Origin: CALBPI01 sp039814545
GTDB taxonomy: Bacteria > Pseudomonadota > Gammaproteobacteria > Steroidobacterales > Woeseiaceae
Direction: 5' to 3'
Assembly (NCBI GenBank): GCA_039814545.1
Contig: JBCCBB010000002.1
Span: 1 to 64,000, forward strand
DNA length: 64,000 nt
In this document: piece by piece, positions 26,571 to 34,095 of the stretch
Numbering within the stretch: the stretch's first letter is position 1
How the letters are laid out: each line of letters starts with the position of its first letter
Notes under the pieces: generated by a model
Seen by the model: the letters and a program-made list of their open reading frames with translations, nothing else
Told to the model about the DNA's origin: nothing
Databases searched by the model: none
Program-made: the position numbers and the translations under genes

Positions 26571-27060
26571 GTCTGGGAGTCGTCGAGCGCCACGACGTGC
26601 GCTATCACTATGGGTTGATTGAGACAGATGATAGCAGACCGCAAACCTAAGGACCTTGCGTCAAAGCACTGCTTCCAGTGTGACAGGTGTCTCGTTCCAG
26701 GGCCTCCAAAACGGGCTGTTCTCGATCATCCTATGGCGGCCACGCACGTATCTGGCGCTACGATCCCGCAGCGAACGCTGAGTAATCCTAGCCGTTTACC
26801 GCTATTCCGCTGGTGAGCAAATAGCAGAACCGGTCCGGCGCACGAGCGCCCAATCCAGATTCTCGACAGAAATCGTCTATGAGCGCGAGACTCAGAACAT
26901 CTGAGATTTGTCCAACCTCACATTCGCCACCGCGGCAGGGAGACTGGTTTGCTTACCGCAGTAGGCGGATAATGTCTGAAAGGTGGCGCGGCGAGACTGC
27001 AATCGTTCCGAGCCCTTCTCTCCTTTGGAGCCGCCACCCAGGTCACATAATCAAGAGTAG
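26571..27060. other. 490-bp divergent intergenic region
   Basis: No supported gene. It separates the minus-strand operon starting at 26570 from the plus-strand GT2 pair at 27061 and should hold both promoters. TGTGACAGGTGTCTCG at 26679-26694 is a degenerate copy (eight of ten arm bases) of the TGTGA-N6-TCACA box and shares the CAGGTG centre with the copy at 16621. I found no strong sigma-54 site; TGGTTTG-CTTA-CCGCA near 26944 keeps the GG-N10-GC spacing but matches poorly. Confidence 0.4.
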
Positions 27061-28062
27061 ATGGGAGAAACGTCCTTGATTGAGCCAGCACTTGATCTAT
27101 CGATCATCGTACCGCTCTTCAACGAGGAGGAAAACGTAGAGCTTATGTTCGAGGCGATCGTCTCGGCGCTAATCGATACGTCCTATCAATACGAGATCAT
27201 CTTCGTCGATGACGGCAGTCGCGACCGAACTGCCGAACTGGTTCGCACGTTGTGCGCTCAAAACCCTCAGCTCGCGTTCATTCGCTTTCGACGCAACTAC
27301 GGACAAACGCCGGCAATGGCAGCAGGAATCGACCATGCGCGTGGCAAGGTGCTGGTAACCATGGATGGCGATTTGCAAAACGACCCGCGAGACATCCCGG
27401 ACTTGGTTGGGGAGCTAGACGATAATCACGACCTTGTTGTGGGATGGCGAGTGAATCGCCAGGACAGACTGATCACTAGAAAGATCCCGTCGATGATCGC
27501 CAATAAGCTGATTGGCAAAGTGACGGGCGTCCCGATTAGAGACAACGGCTGTTCACTGAAAGCCTACAAAGCGAGCGTGATCAAGAAGGTTCCGTTGTAC
27601 TCCGAGCTACACCGATTCATACCGGCTATGGCATCGATCACAGGAGCTCGTGTCAAGCAAGTACCGGTCCGACACCACGCGCGCCAATTCGGCGAATCGA
27701 AGTACGGACTTGGTAGGATTTACCGAGTACTGTTCGACCTTTTGATCGTCAAGACCGTCACCCGATTCGCGTCTCGACCGCTTGCCGGATTTGCACTTGT
27801 TGCTTTGCCTGTACTGGTGCTCGCGCTCGTCGTCCTCGGGATCATAGTCGGTCAGGCTGTCTCCGGCGATGGACCGCTAGTCGTTTGGTCGGCTGTATTT
27901 CTTCAACTTATGGGTCTGGGCGTGTTCCTAATCACGTGCGGGGCCATCGGCGAGCTCGTGTTTAGACGAAGTAAGGCTCGCGTCCATGAACTTGCCTTGC
28001 TGACCTCGGCATCCACGACTTACGGCAACCCCAATCCAGCATCAGGCGCCTCGAATGTGTGA
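27061..28062 (+). CDS. GT2 polyprenyl-phosphate glycosyltransferase with two C-terminal TM helices
   Basis: A 333-residue GT-A inverting enzyme of the DPM1/GtrB/ArnC type, transferring a sugar from a nucleotide donor to undecaprenyl phosphate at the inner membrane. The nucleotide-binding strand is IIFVDDGSRDRT (about 47-58); the metal-binding DXD is intact in VTMDGDLQNDP (102-104). The amphipathic FGESKYG segment near residue 217 and two hydrophobic helices (about 245-270 and 280-305) are typical. It overlaps the next gene by 8 bp. The product may feed the GT-C enzyme at 34.1 kb (inference). Confidence 0.88.
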   Translation: MGETSLIEPALDLSIIVPLFNEEENVELMFEAIVSALIDTSYQYEIIFVDDGSRDRTAELVRTLCAQNPQLAFIRFRRNYGQTPAMAAGIDHARGKVLVTMDGDLQNDPRDIPDLVGELDDNHDLVVGWRVNRQDRLITRKIPSMIANKLIGKVTGVPIRDNGCSLKAYKASVIKKVPLYSELHRFIPAMASITGARVKQVPVRHHARQFGESKYGLGRIYRVLFDLLIVKTVTRFASRPLAGFALVALPVLVLALVVLGIIVGQAVSGDGPLVVWSAVFLQLMGLGVFLITCGAIGELVFRRSKARVHELALLTSASTTYGNPNPASGASNV

Positions 28063-29014
28063 CGAAAAACAAACAACGATCCCAGCACTTACCGTGGTTA
28101 TCCCGGTAACTGAAAGGCATGACAACTTAGATGAGTTGATACGGGAGTATCACGATGCGCTGTCCACGAGCGTAGAACGACTCGACTACATAGTCGTTCT
28201 TGATGGCGACTACCCAAACGGCAGAAAAGAACTCGAAGACGCCGCGCAAGCAGGCATTAGCTTGGAGGTCTACCAGATGGCTCGGCAGTTCGGCGAATCA
28301 AATGCGCTGTCAATCGGCTTTGAAAAAGCTGACGCTGATCTTGTGCTGACCTTGCCCGCGTATCGCCAAGTTGAGACTGATCAACTGGTCAAATTGCTGG
28401 AAGCGATCGAGACCTGCGACATGGTAGTCGCTCGTCGTTGGCCTCGGCAGGACTCACTACTGAACCAATGGATGACACGTATCTTCCACGGTGTTATCCG
28501 CTTCATAACGAAGTACGACTTTCGCGACCTTGGCTGCGGGGTGCGGCTTATTCGCGGGCGCGTACTTGCAGAAGTCAATCTTTACGGAGACCAGCATCGT
28601 TTCTTGCCGATGCTCGCAGCACATCGCGGGTTCAACGTACGCGAGAAGAGCATCAACCAGTCCTCGCGAGAATCAAAGGTCCGCGTGTACGCGCCCACCG
28701 TGTATTTCCGGCGCCTACTCGACGTGATTACGGTCTTTTTCCTCACTCGGTTCACGAAGAAGCCACTGCGTTTCTTCGGAATCGTCGGCGGCAGCCTGTT
28801 TGTGATTGGTGGACTTGCGCTGGCAGTGGTGATCATTCAGCGGCTGGTATTTGGCGTGAATCTAGGAGATCGCCCTGCCCTGGTCATCGCAACGCTAATG
28901 GTAGTCCTTGGCGCGCAGCTCATTGCGCTCGGGCTTGTTGGTGAGTTGGTGATCTTCGCGCATGCCCGAAACGACAAGGAATACACGGTGGCGGAGCGGC
29001 TAAACCTCGACTGA
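28055..29014 (+). CDS. GT2-fold paralogue lacking the DXD motif
   Basis: A 319-residue paralogue of the preceding gene, with the same layout: GT-A domain about 10-215 and two C-terminal membrane helices (about 243-268 and 280-302). At the position of TMDGDLQNDP in its neighbour it reads TLPAYRQVET, so the DXD that holds the metal and donor is gone. The VDDGSRD strand is also changed, to VLDGDYPN. It keeps the MARQFGESNALSIGFE helix and the loop before the TM pair. It is therefore either an inactive partner of the first enzyme or has an altered mechanism. ATG start inside the end of the first gene (8-bp overlap). Confidence 0.75.
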   Translation: MCDEKQTTIPALTVVIPVTERHDNLDELIREYHDALSTSVERLDYIVVLDGDYPNGRKELEDAAQAGISLEVYQMARQFGESNALSIGFEKADADLVLTLPAYRQVETDQLVKLLEAIETCDMVVARRWPRQDSLLNQWMTRIFHGVIRFITKYDFRDLGCGVRLIRGRVLAEVNLYGDQHRFLPMLAAHRGFNVREKSINQSSRESKVRVYAPTVYFRRLLDVITVFFLTRFTKKPLRFFGIVGGSLFVIGGLALAVVIIQRLVFGVNLGDRPALVIATLMVVLGAQLIALGLVGELVIFAHARNDKEYTVAERLNLD

Positions 29015-29416
29015 CCCGCTGTACGCGCACCCATCAGGATAACTACTCGAGGATTGACGTTTGCGAATGGCGCATCGACTCATCGACAGCCGATAGGCCC
29101 CTTTTTGGCATCAACGGCACGGGCGATTAACGCGATTTTTCGCGCGATGCAAGGTCTCACCTTCTGAATTGTCGCCAAAGTAAGACACACGCCAATCCGG
29201 CCCACTGCCAGGGCAGTCACAACAATGCACTCTGAAATGTACTTAGCCAAAAACCCATAACCCACTGTTAAAAAGCGGGATTTCTCGCGTCGAATGAAGC
29301 ACGTGCAACTTGGGGCCACTTCAGCGACTCTGGTTCGAGAAGACTGGCAAACGGGCGACAGACCCTCAGCCTTGAAACTTGGCGCTGCGTATCGACAATG
29401 TCGGTGTGAGATGCGG

Positions 29417-29456
29417 TGTGAATGTGATCACAGAGTGATTTGAGAGCTGGTTCACA
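29417..29456 (+). promoter_or_regulatory. Tandem TGTGA-N6-TCACA boxes before the secreted-protein gene
   Basis: TGTGAATGTGATCACA (29417-29432) has perfect arms. TGAGAGCTGGTTCACA (29441-29456) matches nine of ten arm bases. Their centres are 24 bp apart. The second is followed by CTTTTTGCG, nearly the same flank as the box before xrtA (GGTTCACACTTTTTCG). This arrangement suggests a dimeric activator binding on one face of the helix. Confidence 0.6.
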
Positions 29457-29460
29457 CTTT

Positions 29461-29490
29461 TTGCGACCCTACTTTCGCTCTCCATACTAT
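29461..29490 (+). promoter_or_regulatory. Candidate sigma-70 promoter
   Basis: TTGCGA (29461-29466) and TACTAT (29485-29490) are 18 bp apart, each matching four of six consensus bases. The start would be near 29497, with the boxes centred near -48 and -72. No sigma-54 site with correct spacing was found here, so this is the better of weak options. Confidence 0.3.
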
Positions 29491-29612
29491 TGAAAGCATC
29501 ATTTGAGTGTGGCGTGGTATGACACAGCGGTCTTGCCACGTGTAACGCGCACGAGGACATGGCTGGAGTGCTGACAACCGGCCCGAATTTCTTTCAGGGA
29601 GGGATTCAATTC

Positions 29613-30680
29613 ATGGCATCCCCGAAACCATATGCAACATTCCGCGCGGCCGCGCTGACGATCCTGGCTACAGCCACATCAACGGCGGTGGCCAACCCCC
29701 AGGTATCAGAAGCTGAGGTCAGCTTTCAACAAGGGCAAGTCCAAATTGCGATCACCGGCACTGACTTCGGCGCCCAAGGCCCCAATGTTGTGGTGCACGA
29801 CTCATTTGAAGACGTGTCTGCTTCGGACGCCCAATGGACTTCGGGCTCTCCTGTGATTGGAAACGTAGCCCGCAGTGGTAATAATTCGCATCTTGGCTAC
29901 AACAACGCCGATGACGGCCCCTATATCCTGCGAAAGGATCTCGGCGCCAATTATGATGAGATCTACCTGAGTTACTGGGTGAAGCTTGGCACCAGCTATT
30001 TCCCTGGCGCTGGCGCCGCAGGACCAACGTCGCCCAACCAATTCCCGAACAACAGCTCATGGAAGTTTCTATGGCTCATGGATGGCAGCCAGGGGTACCG
30101 GGGCAACGACGACTTTGACATGTGCATCCCCACGCATACCGGGAACGGCAGCATTCGGTTGGCGGGTAACGATGGTAACTTCATCAGCGTTGGCAACGAT
30201 TGGTGGTCTTGGAATGAGTGGGTAAGAATCTCAACGCTTATTCGCAAACAGTCGGGAGACTACGGGTTTTGGCAGACTGTTAGCGTCGAGCACGGCAACG
30301 AAATTTCTGAATTCGGCAATAACAGTCCTTTCTTCCCAGGCGTCACAGACACCTTCAGCTACATCACTATGCCGGGTTGGATGCGAGACTCGCAGGAGCC
30401 CGTGATTGTCCATTATGATGATGTCTATATCGCAGTAGGTGACGGCGCTCCCGCGCGTATCGAAATCGCCAATGCGTCAAATTACAATAATGCGACGGTT
30501 ATCGACATGGCTCAGCCCAGTAGTTGGTCCGATGGTGCGATCAGCGCGACGGTGCCAGCCAGCAGCGGCCTCGCCACATCGGGCAATGGATATCTGTTTG
30601 TTTTTGACAGTTCAGGGCAGAGAAACGCTGTTGGCTACCCGCTGTGTTCCGAATGCCCAGAGTCACCGGAGCCGTTTTAG
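29613..30680 (+). CDS. Secreted jelly-roll (ConA-like) protein with IPT/TIG-like start
   Basis: A 355-residue exported protein. Signal peptide about 1-28 (hydrophobic run ending STAVA). Then a half IPT/TIG-like strand set (VQIAITGTDFGAQGPNVVV), a beta-rich domain (about 60-280) with IYLSYWVKLGTSY, WNEWVRISTLIRKQSGDYG and VIVHYDDVYIAVGDG resembling concanavalin-like lectin/lyase sandwiches, and a C-terminal strand set that completes the IPT-like domain around the insert. The tail is CSECPESPEPF without a membrane helix, so it is not a classic PEP-CTERM tail. ATG at 29613 has AGGGAGG ten bases upstream. Could be a polysaccharide lyase or binding protein; no catalytic set identified. Confidence 0.7.
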   Translation: MASPKPYATFRAAALTILATATSTAVANPQVSEAEVSFQQGQVQIAITGTDFGAQGPNVVVHDSFEDVSASDAQWTSGSPVIGNVARSGNNSHLGYNNADDGPYILRKDLGANYDEIYLSYWVKLGTSYFPGAGAAGPTSPNQFPNNSSWKFLWLMDGSQGYRGNDDFDMCIPTHTGNGSIRLAGNDGNFISVGNDWWSWNEWVRISTLIRKQSGDYGFWQTVSVEHGNEISEFGNNSPFFPGVTDTFSYITMPGWMRDSQEPVIVHYDDVYIAVGDGAPARIEIANASNYNNATVIDMAQPSSWSDGAISATVPASSGLATSGNGYLFVFDSSGQRNAVGYPLCSECPESPEPF

Positions 30681-30765
30681 CCGTTGCTGGCAGCGCGGCT
30701 GCGCAAGCTACGCATCACATGCACGCTTAGGTGCCGCGCATCAGCGGCTGTGCCGGGTCTGATTG

Positions 30766-31734
30766 ATGGGCCCGGTGACGTCTGCTGCGACTGACACTGC
30801 TCGTCGGTTTTCGATCGTTGTTTTGACCTGGAATCGCCACGATCGACTCCGACAGGCCCTGGAGGACCTGAGACCTCTGGCCGCTGCTGGTGCAGAGATC
30901 TTGGTTGTGGATAACGGCAGCGAACCACCCGTATCGGACCACACTGACTTCGATCAGTCTTTCTACGCGGTGGTCCAGATCGGCACCAACAATGGCACGG
31001 GGTCTCGAAACGAAGGAATTCGGCGCGCCAGCAGCGACTTCATAATCTGCCTAGACGATGACGTCGTTGGAATCACATTAGACTCACTCACCGCTTTGGC
31101 TAAGTCATTTGACGGCGATCACGCTATCGGCGCCCTCTGCTTTAAGGTCGTTGATGAGTCTGATCACAAGCATCAGATCAACTGGTGTCACGATTACCCT
31201 TTGGAGCACTTCGCAGACCGCCAAGTGGTCACCGATGAGATCTCTGAGGGCGCAGTGTGCTTCCGGCGTGGCGCGATCGAGGGACTCGCGATGTTCCCCG
31301 AGGAGTACTTTATTAGTCATGAAGGCGTAGCGGTCGCCTACCAGGTGATGAATGCTGGCTTTAAAGTCGTGTACGACCCGGCAGTGCGGGTCATTCACGC
31401 GACCGCACCTGAGGGTCGAAAATCGTGGCGTCGATACTACTTCGACACCCGTAACAACTTTTGGCTTGTCGTTCAGTACTTCCCTTGGTTCCGCGGAACT
31501 CGACGGCTGTTACTGGAGGGCGGCGCGATGTTCGTTTACAGCATTCGCGATGGCTTCTTCCGTTACTGGATTAAGGGGGTCCTTCACGGGCTCCGGCAGA
31601 CGCCTCGCGCGTGGCGGGCTCGTCAAGCCCCCTCCGATAACACGAAAAAACTACTGAAGGAAATCGACCCGCACCGGCCGACCCTTCTGTACAAGGCCCG
31701 CGCCCGCCTGGGCAGAAAAGAGGTGCGTATCTAG
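30766..31734 (+). CDS. Glycosyltransferase family 2 (rhamnosyl-type)
   Basis: A 322-residue GT-A enzyme, cytoplasmic face. FSIVVLTWNRHDRLRQALEDL opens the fold (about 15-35), ILVVDNGSEPP is the nucleotide-binding strand, and FIICLDDDVVG (about 85-95) carries the DXD-type acid cluster. The EEYFISHEGVAVAYQVMNAGF segment (about 180-200) is the acceptor/base region of rhamnosyltransferase-like GT2 enzymes. ATG at 30766, one codon after a TTG. It follows the secreted protein gene by 85 bp. Confidence 0.87.
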   Translation: MGPVTSAATDTARRFSIVVLTWNRHDRLRQALEDLRPLAAAGAEILVVDNGSEPPVSDHTDFDQSFYAVVQIGTNNGTGSRNEGIRRASSDFIICLDDDVVGITLDSLTALAKSFDGDHAIGALCFKVVDESDHKHQINWCHDYPLEHFADRQVVTDEISEGAVCFRRGAIEGLAMFPEEYFISHEGVAVAYQVMNAGFKVVYDPAVRVIHATAPEGRKSWRRYYFDTRNNFWLVVQYFPWFRGTRRLLLEGGAMFVYSIRDGFFRYWIKGVLHGLRQTPRAWRARQAPSDNTKKLLKEIDPHRPTLLYKARARLGRKEVRI

Positions 31735-31833
31735 CCCCGTGCATCGATCGAACGCGGCATCGATTCAATTCTCGTGCGCATCATCTTCTTTTGACCGACA
31801 ATACAACGCTTAGCTGAGGCAGTAGTTGGGCGC

Positions 31834-33942
31834 GTGCGCATACGGCAATACAAGAATGATGATGCCGCTGCAGTCATTGAACTGCTGGGCGGACACCGCT
31901 TCAAACGCCGCATCATGGATTGGCAATTCGCGTCGTCGAAACATCAGTGCCTCGTACTGGAGGACGATGCGCAGGACCCCATTGGCTTTAACGGCGTCAT
32001 TCCTGTTGCAATCTCACTGTCTGACGCTGGCAACGTTCGGTGCTCTGGGGCGATCTGGAGTTGCGACTTCGCCGTCGCGGCTCATGCGCAGGGTAAGGGG
32101 TTCGGTAAGCTACTCAAGCAATCGCTGCACGCTCAACATGACGTTATCATGGCGCTTGGGATCAGCGACGCGGCAGCCTCGGTACACAAAAAATTAGGCT
32201 GGCGACCGATCGCGGGCCGCGTGTTTCAGATCATGCGACGCAATCGAAGCCGTCGTCGCCGTGACAGCGCCCTACGTGCACTTCAGTGGCTGAATCGGAT
32301 GGTCGGTAGCCTGCGGCCCGGTGTGCTTCCTGGCTATTCTGTATCTCATGGCGCAGTTTCCGAAGCCACACTCGCCACACTGGCTGAGATTTGGGCGTGT
32401 TCGCGCCACACCTGGCCTGCGGCAATTGACCGCAGTTATGACTACCTGCGTTGGCGCTATCACGCACATCCAACCGCAAATTACAGCGCCACCATACTGC
32501 GCGATGTTTCTGGGAACGGCGTCGCAGCCTTAATCTGGCGATTCGCTGAAGATCACGCTCACATCGTCGACTACGTTGGCCCATCGGGCGCGTCCGCAGA
32601 AAAGCGACGTCTCGTTCGTAGCGTATTTAAGGTGCTGGAAGGGGCGTCGACCATAGCTTGCACAACCTCAGATCCGGATTTGCGCTCCGCGCTATTCGGG
32701 GCCGGTGCTTATACACCTCGAAGCAGTCAGATCAGATTTAGTATCTGGCAAAAAAACGAGGCTGGCCCACACTTGGCCGAACGACAGTGGTTGATCATGG
32801 GGGGAGATTCGGACGGTGAATTGCTTGAGGCCGCGACAGTCACCACTGGGCGTCGGATTACTCGGGTGGCCTTGTCCGGCGACACACGGCTGGAGCGGCA
32901 ATGGCCGGCATTGCGTGCCGCATGTAAGTCTGACGCACTGTTTTCAGACTACCAATGGCTGACGACCTGGTGGCGCGTGTTTTCGCAAGTTCACGATCTT
33001 GAGGATCAGTCTGTCGCGATGTTCGACGAGGCCGATCAGCTCGTTGGCGTTTTGCCGCTGTACAGAACACGGCAAAGGCTTCGGTTTCCGATCACCGTTG
33101 AACGACTGCAATGCATGGGCGGCAGTTGGCAAGGGCCAAGCATGATGCGTAGCGAATACCTGAGACCCATAATTCGAGACGGTGAAGAGGCAAGGTTTCT
33201 CGGTGCATGCTGCGACCTGATGGCGCAGTGGCGATGGGACGACTGCGTTATTGCCGACACACCAGCAAAGGGCTCAATGTTTGGCCTCATGCTGGAGAAA
33301 ATGTCCGGACTGGGGCTCGTGCGCCAACCACGTTACTACAGAGACACCAGCTACCAGGTCGATTGTCGCGGGTCGTTTGAAGACTACGTGCAAGCCCTCT
33401 CCCAATCTGCGAGACGCCGACTCATCGGCAGCGAAAAGCGACTCGTAAGACTCCATGGCCCCTATAGCCTACAATACTCTGGCGCGGACGATATCGAAGA
33501 CTACCTCGAAGAATTGAATGCACTGCATCGCGTGCGTTGGGGAAAGCCCGTTTTTGAAGGCGCGCGTTATACCTTTATTCGTGATATCTCTCGGCAGTTT
33601 GCGGAGCGAAATGCGTTGCATCTTACGCGTATCACCTTAGAGGGTCGGACCATTTCTGTTCTACTCAGCCTTGAGGCCGATGGTGCCCTGTACAATCTTC
33701 AGGCGGGATTTGATGAGCATTTCGACAGGCGAATTCCGCTAGGCTATGTACACCTGGGTCTGCAAATCAGAGCTTGTTTTGACAGCCACCTGCACACATT
33801 TGATCTCCTTGCCGGCAAGGGCAAGAATACGGACTTTAAGCGCCAGTTTGCTGCAGCGGGTACTGATTTAACCGTTTTGCATATTGTACGTGCCCGCTGG
33901 TTGAGGTGGTTGTATCGACTGCGCGATGCCGCGGCACACTGA
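31834..33942 (+). CDS. Fusion of a GNAT acetyltransferase and a BcsL/CelD-type acyltransferase
   Basis: A 702-residue two-part protein. Residues about 1-310 are a tandem GNAT unit: RIRQYKNDDAAAVIELL at the start, an acetyl-CoA loop AHAQGKGFGKLLKQSL near 90-105, and a second half with YDYLRWRYHAHP. Residues about 330-702 are a CelD/BcsL-like GNAT (FemAB-related) domain: SDYQWLTTWWRVFS, SARRRLIGSEKRLVR and the terminal RIPLGYVHLGL and LAGKGKNTDFKRQF. The halves are usually separate genes in polysaccharide loci. GTG start right at the first strand of the fold. Likely acylates EPS sugars or an intermediate; the substrate is unknown. Confidence 0.83.
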   Translation: MRIRQYKNDDAAAVIELLGGHRFKRRIMDWQFASSKHQCLVLEDDAQDPIGFNGVIPVAISLSDAGNVRCSGAIWSCDFAVAAHAQGKGFGKLLKQSLHAQHDVIMALGISDAAASVHKKLGWRPIAGRVFQIMRRNRSRRRRDSALRALQWLNRMVGSLRPGVLPGYSVSHGAVSEATLATLAEIWACSRHTWPAAIDRSYDYLRWRYHAHPTANYSATILRDVSGNGVAALIWRFAEDHAHIVDYVGPSGASAEKRRLVRSVFKVLEGASTIACTTSDPDLRSALFGAGAYTPRSSQIRFSIWQKNEAGPHLAERQWLIMGGDSDGELLEAATVTTGRRITRVALSGDTRLERQWPALRAACKSDALFSDYQWLTTWWRVFSQVHDLEDQSVAMFDEADQLVGVLPLYRTRQRLRFPITVERLQCMGGSWQGPSMMRSEYLRPIIRDGEEARFLGACCDLMAQWRWDDCVIADTPAKGSMFGLMLEKMSGLGLVRQPRYYRDTSYQVDCRGSFEDYVQALSQSARRRLIGSEKRLVRLHGPYSLQYSGADDIEDYLEELNALHRVRWGKPVFEGARYTFIRDISRQFAERNALHLTRITLEGRTISVLLSLEADGALYNLQAGFDEHFDRRIPLGYVHLGLQIRACFDSHLHTFDLLAGKGKNTDFKRQFAAAGTDLTVLHIVRARWLRWLYRLRDAAAH

Positions 33943-34095
33943 CCGGCCGCTACGAATCGTGCGCAAGAACGGCTGGCAGCAACATGTAGCCGGGAACGAC
34001 AGGTGTGGCGCTTAACGGTGTAAAGAAGCACTCGAAGAGGTGTGGGATATGGCGGTACGTAACCAAGACTCATCGGCTTACCAGGAAGCGCGCTC

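Larger units (their letters stand above)
29015..29612 (+). other. 598-bp intergenic region with regulatory boxes
   Basis: No convincing gene; a 79-codon minus-strand frame at 29080-29319 has no family look. The 5' part has small hairpins (CGCGA-TTT-TTCGCG near 29131) and a CCCCTTTTT run near 29098-29105 that could be a weak terminator after the GT2 pair. The 3' part carries tandem TGTGA-N6-TCACA-type boxes and a candidate promoter before the secreted protein gene. Confidence 0.45.

Noticed and set aside
26990..27005. TGGCGCGG...CTGCAA as a sigma-54 promoter of the GT2 pair
   Set aside because: Twelve bases between GG and GC instead of ten.
29080..29319. 79-codon minus-strand frame
   Set aside because: No signal peptide, no known motif, no convincing ribosome site; codon content unlike neighbours.
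29512..29535. Possible sigma-54 site (TGGCGTG... and GG-TATGACACA-GC) before the jelly-roll gene
   Set aside because: The GG to GC distance is nine, not ten, and the -12 element does not match.
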